From: an uncultured Verrucomicrobia subdivision 3 bacterium
GTDB lineage: Bacteria; Verrucomicrobiota; Verrucomicrobiia; Limisphaerales; DASXHY01
DNA: 64,000 nt
Assembly: GCA_937890005.1 (NCBI GenBank)
Contig: CALBZA010000006.1
Location: 37,496 to 101,495, forward strand
Reading direction: 5' to 3'
Shown: positions 1-10,600 of the stretch, one piece after another
How positions within the stretch are numbered: position 1 is the stretch's first letter
How the letters are laid out: every line of letters begins with the position of its first letter
The notes under the pieces: model-generated
What the model saw: the letters and a program-made list of their open reading frames with translations, nothing else
Told to the model about the DNA's origin: nothing
Databases searched by the model: none
Translations under genes and position numbers: made by a program

Positions 1-2745
1 CAGTCCGACAAACGCGTAGATGTTCAGATCGTGCCCGAACAGAACGAGCGTCAGCAGCGCGCCGAATCCGGCGGATGGAAGTCCCGAGAGAATCGTCAGC
101 GGATGAATGAAGCTTTCGTACAGGATCCCCAGAATGATGTAGATCACGAGAATCGACATGATCAACAACACGCCAAGACCCTGGATCGACGATTGGAAAA
201 CCTGAGCCGAACCCTGGAAGCTGGTGGTGATGCTGGTCGGCAATCGGAGTTCATCAGTGAGTTTCCGCACCTGATCAACTGCCGACCCCAGCGAATAACC
301 GGGTGCCAGATTGAACGAAATGGTAACGGCCGGAAGCTGTCCGACGTGCGAAATCGTCATTGGCCCGACGCTGCGCGACAGCGTGGCGACCGCTGCCAGT
401 GGGACCAGGTTGCCATGGCTTGAGCGGATGTAGAGCTTCGACAATGCCTCGGGATCGCCCTGAAACTCCGGTTCGGTTTCGAGAATCACCCAATACGTGT
501 TCACGTCGGCGTAAATGGTCGAAATCTGGCGCTGACCGAACGCATTGAAGAGCGCCGATTCAATCTGCTCCACCGTCACCCCTGCCGCGGATGCTTTGTC
601 GCGATCGATCTGAACGTTCAGCTGCGGATTGGCGAGCTGCATGTCGCTCGTCACATCCTGAAACCCGGGCAGTTCGGACATTTTGCTCACGAGAAGCGGT
701 GTCCACTCGCGCAACTCGTTCATTTCGGTGCTTTGCAGGCTGAACTGATACAGAGCCTTCGTCAGCTGTCCCCCCATTCGGATCAACGGCGGCACCTGCA
801 GATAAACCTGAATGCCCGGCACCTCGGCCAGCTTCGGTCGCAGATCCTGGATGATCTGCTCGGCGTTCTGCTTGCGCTCGGACCGTGGTTTCAAGCGGAT
901 GAAAATGCGTCCGCTGTTTGCAGTGGCGTTCGGTCCGCCGGAACCGATCGACGACATGAAATTCTGCACGTTCGGGTTTTCGCCGATGATCTTCGCGACC
1001 TGAAGCTGCTTCTCCCGCATGGCTTCGAACGAAATATCCTGCGCGGCTTCGGTGGAGCAGAAAATCTGGCCGGTATCCTCAACGGGAAAGAAGCCCTTTG
1101 GGATCACAATGAAGAGCCAGACCGTCGCGACCAGGACCGCCAGTGTGACAAACATCGTGAACAGACGATGCCGAAGCACAACGCCGAGGGATCGTTCATA
1201 CAGACCGTACATCCCGTCAAAGACCTTCTCGGACGCCATGTAAAACCGGCCATGTTTCTTGTGTTTCACTGCCTTCACGAACCGGCTCGCCAGCATCGGT
1301 GTCAGCGACAGCGAAACAAATCCCGAAAGCAACACCGCAACGCCGATCGTGACCGCAAATTCGTGCAGCAGGCGTCCGATGATTCCGCCCATGAACAGAA
1401 CCGGAATGAACACCGCCGCGAGCGAGAGGGTCATCGAAATGATCGTGAATCCGATCTCCTTCGACCCCTTCAATGCCGCCTCCATCGGCGATTCCCCGTT
1501 TTCCATGTGGCGGACGATGTTCTCCAGCATCACGATCGCGTCATCGACCACAAACCCGACCGAAAGCGTCAGCGCCATCAGCGAAAGATTGTCGAGGCTG
1601 TAGCCGAGCAGATACATCGCGGCGAATGTGCCGACGATCGACAGCGGCACCGCCAGACTGGGAATCACCGTCGCTGAAAGATTTCGCAGGAACAGGAAGA
1701 TGACCATCACCACCAGGCAGACGGTGAGAATGAGTGTGAACTGCACGTCGTGAACGGATTCACGAATCGAAAGCGAACGATCGTTGAGAACCTCGATGTT
1801 GATGGAGGCCGGAAGATCAGCTCGGAAGTTCGGGAGCAGTTTCCGGATCGAATCAACCACCTGCACCGTGTTTGCCCCGGGCTGACGCTGAACAGCGAGC
1901 ACGATGGCGCGCGTGTCGTTGAACCAGCTGGAAACGCGTTCGTTCTGAACGCTGTCGATCACGCTTCCAAGCGCTTCGAGCCGGACAGGCTGGCCGTCGC
2001 GATATGCCACGATGATCGGTCGATATTCACTCGCCTCCTGAAGCTGTCCGTTCGCCAGAATCGTGGCGGCCTGCCGGCGGCCGTTCAATGTGCCGGTCGG
2101 CAAATTCACGTTGGCCGACTGGATCGCCTGCGCGACTTCGTCGATGCCGATTCCGTACGCCGCAAGCTTCGTCGGATCAACGCGCACGCGCACGGCAAAC
2201 TCCTGCGAGCCATACACCGAAACCTGGGCGACGCCATTGATCATCGAGATCCGTTGCGCCATGAAATTCTGGCCGTATTCATCCACCTTCGAGAGCGGCA
2301 GCGTGGGCGATGAAAGCGCGAGGAACAGGACTGGTGAATCAGCAGGGTTGACCTTGCTGAAGGTCGGCGGCGAGGTCATGTCCTGCGGCAATTGCCGGAG
2401 CGTTTTTGAAATCGCCGCCTGTACGTCCTGGGCCGCTGCATCGATGTCCCGGCTCAACGCGAATTGAATGGTGATGCGTGTGTTGCCGAGCGAGCTGATC
2501 GATGTCATCGAGTCGATGCCGGCGATCGTCGAGAACTGCTTTTCGAGCGGTGTAGCCACCGCGGATGCCATCGTTTCAGGGCTTGCACCGGGAAGACTGG
2601 CCGTGACCTGGATGGTGGGGAAATCGACGTTAGGAAGGTCGCTGACCGGCAGGTAACGGTAGCTGATGATTCCGAACAGCATGATGGCCATCATGACGAG
2701 TGTCGTCATGACGGGCCGGCGGATGAACAAGGCCGAGATGTTCAT
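1..2745 (-). CDS. RND efflux pump inner-membrane permease, 3' end outside window
   Basis: Proton-driven drug/solute exporter of the AcrB/MexF (HAE1) family, acting as a trimer in the inner membrane with the adaptor encoded just upstream. The minus strand from 2745 is open to the window edge (about 914 codons). It starts MNISALFIRRPVMTTLVMM, the usual RND N-terminus with the first membrane helix. Near plus position 1550 it reads VGFVVDDAIVMLENIVRHME, containing the paired Asp of the transmembrane-helix-4 proton relay. At the edge it reads FGHDLNIYAFVGL, which in the family precedes the helix 11-12 region, so about 120-140 residues are missing. The start ATG overlaps the adaptor stop in an ATGA, indicating translational coupling. 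Substrate cannot be told from sequence. Confidence 0.93.
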   Translation of the reverse strand, partial: MNISALFIRRPVMTTLVMMAIMLFGIISYRYLPVSDLPNVDFPTIQVTASLPGASPETMASAVATPLEKQFSTIAGIDSMTSISSLGNTRITIQFALSRDIDAAAQDVQAAISKTLRQLPQDMTSPPTFSKVNPADSPVLFLALSSPTLPLSKVDEYGQNFMAQRISMINGVAQVSVYGSQEFAVRVRVDPTKLAAYGIGIDEVAQAIQSANVNLPTGTLNGRRQAATILANGQLQEASEYRPIIVAYRDGQPVRLEALGSVIDSVQNERVSSWFNDTRAIVLAVQRQPGANTVQVVDSIRKLLPNFRADLPASINIEVLNDRSLSIRESVHDVQFTLILTVCLVVMVIFLFLRNLSATVIPSLAVPLSIVGTFAAMYLLGYSLDNLSLMALTLSVGFVVDDAIVMLENIVRHMENGESPMEAALKGSKEIGFTIISMTLSLAAVFIPVLFMGGIIGRLLHEFAVTIGVAVLLSGFVSLSLTPMLASRFVKAVKHKKHGRFYMASEKVFDGMYGLYERSLGVVLRHRLFTMFVTLAVLVATVWLFIVIPKGFFPVEDTGQIFCSTEAAQDISFEAMREKQLQVAKIIGENPNVQNFMSSIGSGGPNATANSGRIFIRLKPRSERKQNAEQIIQDLRPKLAEVPGIQVYLQVPPLIRMGGQLTKALYQFSLQSTEMNELREWTPLLVSKMSELPGFQDVTSDMQLANPQLNVQIDRDKASAAGVTVEQIESALFNAFGQRQISTIYADVNTYWVILETEPEFQGDPEALSKLYIRSSHGNLVPLAAVATLSRSVGPMTISHVGQLPAVTISFNLAPGYSLGSAVDQVRKLTDELRLPTSITTSFQGSAQVFQSSIQGLGVLLIMSILVIYIILGILYESFIHPLTILSGLPSAGFGALLTLVLFGHDLNIYAFVGL

Positions 2746-3914
2746 TGGGCGGCGACGGAATTGGTTGGGGACGCGGCATCGTCCGAACCCTTGACCGTGA
2801 CTTTCGCATCGGGAGTGAGCCGCAGATGGCCGTCAGTCACCACCAGTTCGCCGGGCCTGACATCGCCGAGCACGACCGTGAATCCATCGTAGGCGACGCT
2901 CCGTTTCACCGGCCTCAATTCAACCGTTTGTTCCTGGCTCACCACATAAACAAACTCGCCGGCCTGACCGTTTTGAATGGCGGGAGTCGGAACAACCGTC
3001 GCGTTCACGAGGTTGCTCAGAGTGAGAACGGTCTGAACGAATTGTCCGGGCCACAGGACCTGTTTGTCATTCGGGAACGTCGCACGGAGGAGAATGGTGC
3101 CGGTGTTGGTGTTCACGCGATTGTCGATGAACGTCAGTGTTCCAGACTGCGTCAGGTTGGTTTCACCGGGAGGAAATGCAGCAACAGACAATTCGTGTTC
3201 CGCCGCGCGCGCGCGAATCGCCGCCAGGTGCGGTTCGGGAACTGAGAAAGAAACGTAAGCCGGCTTGATCTGGGTGATCGTGACAACCCGGTCGTCCGGC
3301 GCCTTCACCACGTTGCCGGCCTTGACCGCGAGCAGACCGGTGCGGCCATCTATCGGCGAACGAATCTGCGTGTAGCCGAGATTGACCAGTGCATTGGTGA
3401 CCAGCGCCTGATCGGCCACCACTGTGCTTTCCGCAGCACGAAAGGCCGCTTCCGCCGCCTGAAAATCCTGTTCCGATGCAATTCTCCCTTCGAACAGATT
3501 GCTGGTGCGCAAAAAGTCGAGTTTCGCATTCACAAGCCGGGCTTCGTCGCGCTGAAGATTTGCCTGGGCCTGATTCAAGGCCGCGATCCACGGAGTGGCA
3601 TCGAGAGTAACAAGAAGATCGCCCGCTTTAACTTCCGCCCCTTCCTGGAAATGAACCTTGTCGATGATCCCGGTGATCTGCGGGCGAACCGTGACGAGCG
3701 TGAACGGCTCAACGGTGCCGACCGATTGAATCTGTACGGGAATGTCGCGCTGCAGGACCGTTGCGGTCACGACTGGCACTGGAGGACGTGCGCCGCCCGA
3801 TTTACCCGATGACGTCGATTCCGCGTTCTTCGAACACGCTGTCAGAAAAGCCAGGGTGGCGATTCCGGCTGTGAACGAAATCCGTTTCAACCATTTCTCA
3901 ACAATCTGAATCAT
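2742..3914 (-). CDS. RND efflux periplasmic adaptor (membrane fusion protein), lipoprotein
   Basis: HlyD/AcrA-type adaptor that bridges the inner-membrane RND pump and an outer-membrane channel. I chose the ATG at 3914 because GGAAGAGAAG lies just upstream as ribosome binding site and because the product then begins with a lipoprotein signal: MIQIVEKW, a hydrophobic stretch, then lipobox LTAC. Longer in-frame starts at 3929 and 3959 are possible. Domains follow the family order: barrel-sandwich/lipoyl half (VTVRPQITGIIDKVHFQEGA), alpha-hairpin with Gln/Ala-rich helices (about residues 90-160), second lipoyl half (YTQIRSPIDGRTG), then beta-barrel and membrane-proximal domains. About 390 aa, normal for the family. 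It overlaps the TetR gene by 17 bp and the pump by 4 bp, so the three form one operon. No outer-membrane channel gene is visible. Confidence 0.93.
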   Translation of the reverse strand: MIQIVEKWLKRISFTAGIATLAFLTACSKNAESTSSGKSGGARPPVPVVTATVLQRDIPVQIQSVGTVEPFTLVTVRPQITGIIDKVHFQEGAEVKAGDLLVTLDATPWIAALNQAQANLQRDEARLVNAKLDFLRTSNLFEGRIASEQDFQAAEAAFRAAESTVVADQALVTNALVNLGYTQIRSPIDGRTGLLAVKAGNVVKAPDDRVVTITQIKPAYVSFSVPEPHLAAIRARAAEHELSVAAFPPGETNLTQSGTLTFIDNRVNTNTGTILLRATFPNDKQVLWPGQFVQTVLTLSNLVNATVVPTPAIQNGQAGEFVYVVSQEQTVELRPVKRSVAYDGFTVVLGDVRPGELVVTDGHLRLTPDAKVTVKGSDDAASPTNSVAAQ

Positions 3915-4563
3915 GCACTTCTCTTCCATTCTTTTCGGTTCCTGCGAACGCGGCAGCAAACTCCTGCAGGAATTCTGCCCGTTGTTTCTGAAATTCCGGA
4001 TCTGACACGTTGTAACCGGTCAGCATTCGCGTCAGTTGCGGAAACGCCAGCGGATACGTGGTCAGCGCCATCATTGACAGCAGCAATTGTTCGGCGGGAA
4101 AACGCGACGTGACAGTTCCCTTCGCCTGCAATTCCCGGATTCGTTCCAGCACGGCGTTCGCGGCTTCTTTGCGCGACGCTTCCTCGACGACCGCGGTCTC
4201 GCCCCATTGCAACGCTTCCCATTCGAGGAGCTGAATCCACTCGCGATCGCGGCAGGCCAGTTCAAACCAGAACACAAGCCGGTCCCTCGGATTCTCCGGT
4301 GCCGATACTCCCCAGGTCCGGCGCTCGGAAATCTTTCTCCGCAACACTTCGCGGAACAAGACTTCTTTGTCGCCAAAGTAATGATAGAGCATGCGCTTGT
4401 TGATCCGGGCACGCCTTGCGATGGCATCCACCCGCGCACCCGCAAATCCCTTGGCAGAAAATTCGGCCAGCGCCGCGGATAAAATCCGTTCCTTGCTCAG
4501 TTCCGGATTTCTCGCAGCATGCGAAGTCCTGTTGTCATAACCGGGGGCCATTGACCGGATCAT
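3898..4563 (-). CDS. TetR/AcrR family repressor of the adjacent RND pump
   Basis: DNA-binding regulator, first gene of the TetR-adaptor-pump operon, most likely autoregulating it. The N-terminal helix-turn-helix is clear: ERILSAALAEFSAKGFAGARVDAIARRA followed by RINKRMLYHYFGDKEVLF is the TetR signature (split here to keep the motif short). The remaining ~150 residues are a helical ligand-binding domain with no recognisable specificity. The start is uncertain: ATG at 4563 is given; ATG at 4551 and TTG at 4575 are in frame. The TTG is unlikely because it lies inside a near-perfect palindrome (4575-4592) that looks like the operator. A TATGAT -10-like hexamer (complement 4559-4564) would favour the 4551 start. 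Confidence 0.9.
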   Translation of the reverse strand: MIRSMAPGYDNRTSHAARNPELSKERILSAALAEFSAKGFAGARVDAIARRARINKRMLYHYFGDKEVLFREVLRRKISERRTWGVSAPENPRDRLVFWFELACRDREWIQLLEWEALQWGETAVVEEASRKEAANAVLERIRELQAKGTVTSRFPAEQLLLSMMALTTYPLAFPQLTRMLTGYNVSDPEFQKQRAEFLQEFAAAFAGTEKNGREVHDSDC

Positions 4564-4574
4564 AGACGCAGCCA

Positions 4575-4592
4575 AGTAACTGCAAAGTTACT
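4575..4592. promoter_or_regulatory. TetR-type operator palindrome
   Basis: The sequence AGTAACT-GCAA-AGTTACT is a perfect inverted repeat with 7-bp arms and a 4-bp spacer, placed immediately upstream of the TetR gene. Length and position fit the autoregulatory operator of a divergently or self-regulated TetR repressor. Assignment to this regulator is inference. Confidence 0.6.
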
Positions 4593-4629
4593 GGAATGTT
4601 TCGCCCAGGAGATTCTGCGTCAAAAGAAA

Positions 4630-4661
4630 GACGGGGAGTGCCATTGCTGACACTCCCCGTC
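4630..4661 (-). terminator. Rho-independent terminator of the giant repeat protein gene
   Basis: Perfect 11-bp stem GACGGGGAGTG / CACTCCCCGTC with a 10-nt loop. Read on the minus strand it is followed by TTTCTTTTG. It lies 36 bp beyond the stop codon at 4697. Confidence 0.8.
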
Positions 4662-4696
4662 ATTGATTTCAGATTCTATTTCTGACCGGCGCTCGA

Positions 4697-7600
4697 TTAC
4701 GGATGGCGCAGGCGGAAGAACACAGCCGGGTTGCCCGGGTTAAGCGGGATGACCGCGTTGGTCTCCGAGGCGCTGCCTGCCACATCGAACCAGTTGTTCG
4801 AAAGACCGACGCTGAGAGCGTTGGTCTGCGTCTGGAGAATCCAGCCGCGATGCGTTTCCGGCCACGAGATGTTCATGTTTCCACCGCTGATCTGGACGGT
4901 GACATTGGTCGGATAATCGGCCATTGCATCGCCGACAGCAGCGACCGTGATCGTGCCATCGACGGTGAGATTGGCCGTATTCCAGGTGACGCTCTGTCCG
5001 GCCGAGTGCGTAACCACCGAGAACGAGCCGCTGTAACCTCCGGCTGTGTTGAACAGTTTGAAACTGTCGCCCACCTGAAGCGGTTCAGCACCGACGTTGG
5101 TGATCACGAGCGTTCCTGCGTAAACCAACGGAGCACTGCCAGCTTCGAGAAGGTCGCTGATCGGAGCACCGCCGGCACGATCCACATCCATCACAACCGA
5201 GCCCTGGAAGGTCGGAGTGGCGGCGACAGAGAAGGTTCCGATGCCGTTTTCACCCGGAGCCAGGGCGGCGCCGCTGCGGACGACGAGCGGCCCGGTCAGT
5301 GAACCGATACCCGCCAGTGTGCCGTTGCTGACCACCATGCTGCCGGTGAACATATTCGCGCCATTGAGCGCCAATGTTCCCGAACCGACCTTCACGAGAT
5401 TTCCGCTCGCGTTCGGAGCGAATGTGATTGTTCCCACGGTCGGCGGCACCGCGCCCACGCCGCCGCCGATGAAGTTCACCGTCAGGAAGTCGAATTCGGT
5501 ATATCCCGACCCTGGCGATGTAACGGTGATGCCGGTGACAGATCCGCCGGACACCGTTGCGATCGCAGTGGCTCCGACACCTGAACCACCGGTGATCGTG
5601 ACGATCGGCGGAGCGATGTAGCCGGATCCGCCGTCGATCAGCGGGATGCTGCTCACACCATAACCGTCCGCGGACTGAATGTTCTGCGGAACCGTGATGG
5701 TGAAGCCATTGTCGTCGATGATGCCGCCTCCAGCGTAGAGGTAAGCGCTGTCCACGTTGAGGAATCCGCCATTGTTTGCAGCGGCCTGCAGGCGTCCCCC
5801 GTTGAAGTTCACAAGACTTCCGGCGCCGTTGACGGCGGTCGCGCGGAGCAATCCGCCTTTCAGGTTCAGAATGCCTGTATTCTGCGAGCGGAAGTTCACG
5901 CCCTGATCCGAGCTCGTGACACTCCCGCCGAGGATGTTGATGATCGTGGTCTGATCGGTCGGGCCGGCCGCCGTCGTCCAGTTGCCACCAATACCGCCAC
6001 CGGAATAAGTCAGCGAACCGCTGAAGACGTTCAGGACACCAACCTGGTTGGAAGCGCCCCGCGCCAGCACGATCCAGCCGGAGTTGTTGATCGTCGCACC
6101 GTCCACTTCCATGAGACCGTCGCCCGTGCCGATCGGCGGCCAGAGACCGGCCGGATTCATTTCACCGCCGATGGAGATGCCATTGACGTTGAGCGTTCCG
6201 CCCGAGGCCTTGTAGTAGCCGTAGCTGCCAGACCAGTTGCCGACGTTGAGAACGTCACCCTCGCCGTCGTTCAGCGTCACCGTTCCGCCGGTCTGATAAA
6301 CGGCGGCCGCCGAGCCACTGACATTGCCGATATACATGTTGGTTCCCGACACGTCGCCGGAGATGTTGACCACGGTGTTGGTGGGCAGGTGTCCGATGGT
6401 GATCGAACCCGTGGGTCCGATTCTGCCGGTCAGGTTCACGATTCCGCCGCTCAAGCGAGTTCCGCCGGAATGACTGTTGGTGCCACTGAGCGTGAGCGTG
6501 CCATTTCCTGTCTTGGTCAGGCTCAACGCCCCTTCAGTCCGTCCCGAGAACGTTGTTGCCGTTGCGTTGTTGATCGTCAACGCTGGCGACCCGGCGGAAG
6601 TTCCGATCGTGCCATTGCCGGAAAGACCCGCAAACGTGTGAGCGGCACCGATGTTATAGGTGCTGTTCGAGATCACGGATTCTCCGCCAAATGTCGCCGG
6701 AACATTAACGTTCGCCGTGCCCGATCCAACCTTGCGCAAAGCCCCGACTGCGGTGATCTGGCCGTTGCCCTGGATGGTGTACGGAACAGTCGTGTTGCTG
6801 ATCGTGACGCTGAGCGGGCTGACAGTATTGCTCAACAGAACCGTTCCGGAGCCGCTGTCCGTGAACACAACCGCGTCACCCGGCGGCACTGCTTCCTGAT
6901 AGGTGGTCAGTTCGGCACCTGTCAGCCAGTTCGTGGTAACGTCGATGTCCCACAGATTTGCAGTGAGCCCGGTGTTGCCGGTCCACACAATGCCGCTGCC
7001 GACCGAGGAGATGACGACGTAATAAGTCTTGTTCACCGCATCGTTCGACAGAGTCGCCGTCACTCCGCGCGGAGCCACAAGGCCTGCGAAGGTTCCAGAG
7101 ACGCTGCTGTATTTCAGGATCGGAAATGCTCCGACGCTGAACACGCCGCCGACCCGAATCGTTGCATTGCCGTTGATCGTGATCGCGCCCGCGGTGAGCG
7201 CGGCCTGGGTCGGATTGCCGGTCATGCTGTAGGTGAAGTCGAGCGTCGTCGCACCGCCGGTGCCAAGGGTCAGCGAACCGATCATGGCTCCGTCTGTGCC
7301 TGTGCTGTTGACGGCTCCAAAGGTGGCGCCATTGGCGACGGACACGTTGCCGCCTGTCTTGTGGGCCGGTCCCATCAGCAGCGAACCTGCGTTCACGAGC
7401 GTGTTGCCCGTGTAGGAGTTGGCGCCCATAAGACGCAGTGTTCCGTTGCCGAGCTTGGTCAACCCGCCCGAACCTGCGCCCAGGAGCGCCTGGGCGATCG
7501 TGATCTGATTGGAGGAGGAATCGATGATCGCTCCACCGTTCAGGATGTTTGCGGCGGTCAGGTTGTCGATGAATGCGGCACTGGAAGCGCTCGCCTGGAG

Positions 7601-10600
7601 CGTTCCACCGTTGAAGTTGAATGTGGAAGAACCTGCGACCGGCATCATGCGAACCTGCGGCACAATCAGCGTGCCGCCGGAATTCAGATTCACGGTTCCG
7701 GTTCCAGGTGTGGCAAAGCCACCAATCGTCAGAGGCAGCGACGCGGAGGCCACCCCCGTGCCACTGATGGTCATCGTTCCCTCGCCGTTCTCACCGATGA
7801 CGAGATCGCCACCGGCGGAGAGCAGGCCGGCCGAAATGTTCAGGGTGCCCCGGCTTCCGGTAAACCGGCCGACCACGACAGCCCCTGTGTTGCGGAATTC
7901 ACCGCCAGTGATCACAAGTTCACCGATGCCATAGGCGCCGACCTGGATGAGCCGCCGCAAATCCACGCGGCCGCCTGACAGATAATAACCACCGAACGTT
8001 TCGGTCTGATCCGCCGCATTGCCACCGATGCGAAGATCGGCGCTGGAATTGTAGGCGTTGGTCACGATGCCGCCGGTCTGATAGACCAGGCCGGTCGCAA
8101 TCAAACCTTTTCCGACCCAGAGGTTACGGAAACGAAGAATCGCATTGTCCTGAATATCGAGCCGGCCATGATCACCGGATCCAACGACTGTCGAATCCGA
8201 CACGTTGAAGTCGAAATTGCCGGCATCGAAGACGGCGTTGTTGCGCAGAATCAGCCGCGCCTCCGCAGAAGGACGGAGGTTGTCATAATAGGGCGCGATG
8301 GACGTCCAGTTGATGTTGTTGGTGTATTTGGCATCGCCTTCCAAAACCACGGTTCCGTCGATCACGTGGAACCACAGGCGGTTTGAGTTGGAGAGCAACT
8401 TGGTCCCCGGACCGTCAAAAATCAGCCGGCCTGTGCCGCTGAAGGAGTTGTTCAACTGGAGCGTCGTTCCGGAGGCTGCGCCGAGGCCGGACACCCCGAC
8501 CACATTCATCGGCCGCGCAACGGATGCGCTCGCGGTGTACTGCAGAGTTCCGCCGCCCAGCGTCACCGCTCCCGCAGGATCTCCAAGATTGGAATCCGTT
8601 CCAACATTCACGGTTCCGCCATAGATGAACGTGCCGCCCGTGTAGCTGTTGACGGTGTTCAGGTTCAACGAACCCGTGTTGGACTTCACCAGCGAAGCCG
8701 ATCCGGCGAGCGAACCGGCGCCATTGAAGTTGTAGTCATAAAACGCGTTGTCCACGACGACGTTAGCCGGCTTCAAGGTGGTGGTCAGGTTGATGTTCGT
8801 GTTGAGCGAGCCATCAAGGCTGTCATCGAATCGAACCAGATCACCGATGCCGGAATATTCCAGATACTTCGACGGGTTGAACGTGCTGCTTTCGTACCAG
8901 TTGAATGTGGTGTTGATGTCCCAAAGGCTGTTTGTTCCGAACCAGACGAGGCTCTGGCCGACGCCGGTGATGTTGATGTCGATCGAACTGTTGCCCGGAT
9001 TGTTGACGAGCGTTGCGCCCAGAACGCCAATGGGGAGCGGTCCCAGTTTGAAGTTGTTCAGGTTCGGCAGCGGAGCGCCGGTGTACTTGATCACGGCAAA
9101 CTGCCCGATGGAGAATCCCGTTCCATTGATCTGGATGGTGATGTTCGTGCCGGCAGCGACTGCGCCGTTGAGGTTGATCACAGGCGTGCCCGGGTTTCCG
9201 AACAGACCGCCATAGTTGATGTAAAGCGATGTGTTATTGGAGAGAATGAGGCTCTCAACATAAAGAGACGCACCGCTTGACGCGTCGAGAGCGAGTGTGC
9301 CTTCGGACACGCGGACAGGTCCATTGAAGGAGCTGCTGGAAGGAAGGGTGAGCGTTCCCGCTCCAAGCTTTGTGAGCCCGCCATCGATCATGGCGTCGCC
9401 GTCGATGAAGCTGTGCTGCAGCGGCGTTACGATGGCGATGTCGCGCCCGTTGGAATCGATGATCGCGCCGCCGTTCCGGACATTGGCGGAAACGCTGCCA
9501 AAACCCAGGTTGAAGAAATTAGCGTTGTTCGCATTCGGCCGGAGCGTGCCTCCGTTGAAGTTGAAAATACGGGTTCCAGATTCAGCCGTCGAAATAACTC
9601 CCCGGACGGTGACCACGCCGCCGTCAAGATTGAATGTGTTCACCGTCGCACCGCCGCCGTTACGCTGCATGTCGATGAGCACGTCGCCACCGACCGTGGT
9701 GGCGCGATCACTGTACCCGACAATCGCTCCGTTGTAGATGGAGACCGTGTTACTTCCGGTGGAGTTGCCGTCCTGTGTCGAAAACCGGATGTCGGTCTGG
9801 TTGTTGAGGTGAAGCGTTCCGTTGCTGATCACGAGTTCCGTGTTCGCATTACCCGTGCGTTTGACGATCAGCCAGCGTTCCGCGGTGCTGGAGGGCGTCG
9901 AACCGGCAACGTGCAGGTTGCCGCCGTTCAGGACCACCATGGCACCGTTCGTCTCACCAGAAGTACCGTAATTGAGGATGAGATCGCCTTCGGTGACCAC
10001 GTTGCCGTTGTTGATCAGCAAGGTCCCCTTGCCGCTCGAACTCACGCGAATCCCGGCGGTGTTGAGGTTTGTGAGAGACGAGTCGTTGACCGTCAGGGTC
10101 ATGTCGGCTCCCGAATTTTCACCGATGAAAAGGCTGCCGTTTACAGTGTAGGACGAGTTGTTGTTCAGCGTCAGCGAGCCTTTCGGGAAGTTCGCGCCAT
10201 TGTTACCGTTGTAGCCCATGCTGATGTTCGCGGAGGTGCCGATCGAGTTGCTGAACACGAGATCGGAGGAGACACCACCGATGCCGTTGCCGCGGCCGAC
10301 CGACAGCCAGGAGCCGACGTTCAGTTTCGCGTTATCGACAATGATTTTGGCATTCTGGCCAGCGCCGCCATTGGCGACCACACCGCCGATCACCAGTTCG
10401 CCGTTGACGAAGTTGGAGCTTCCGTTGTTGAACAGAAGCGTTCCCTCCTGAGAAATCAACGGCCCGGAAAATCCGCCAGACGAAGCGCCGGTTCCGGACC
10501 AAACACTGTTGCTCGAGATGGTCAGCTGGCCGGAGCCTCGTTTGAACAACGCGAAACTGCCGCCGCCGGGTTTTGTAATCGGTCCGCTCAGGACAACATT

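Noticed and set aside
6389..7978. 529-codon open frame on the plus strand inside the repeat protein gene
   Set aside because: Antisense shadow of the Gly/Asn/Thr-rich repeats; composition and lack of any motif show it is not a gene.
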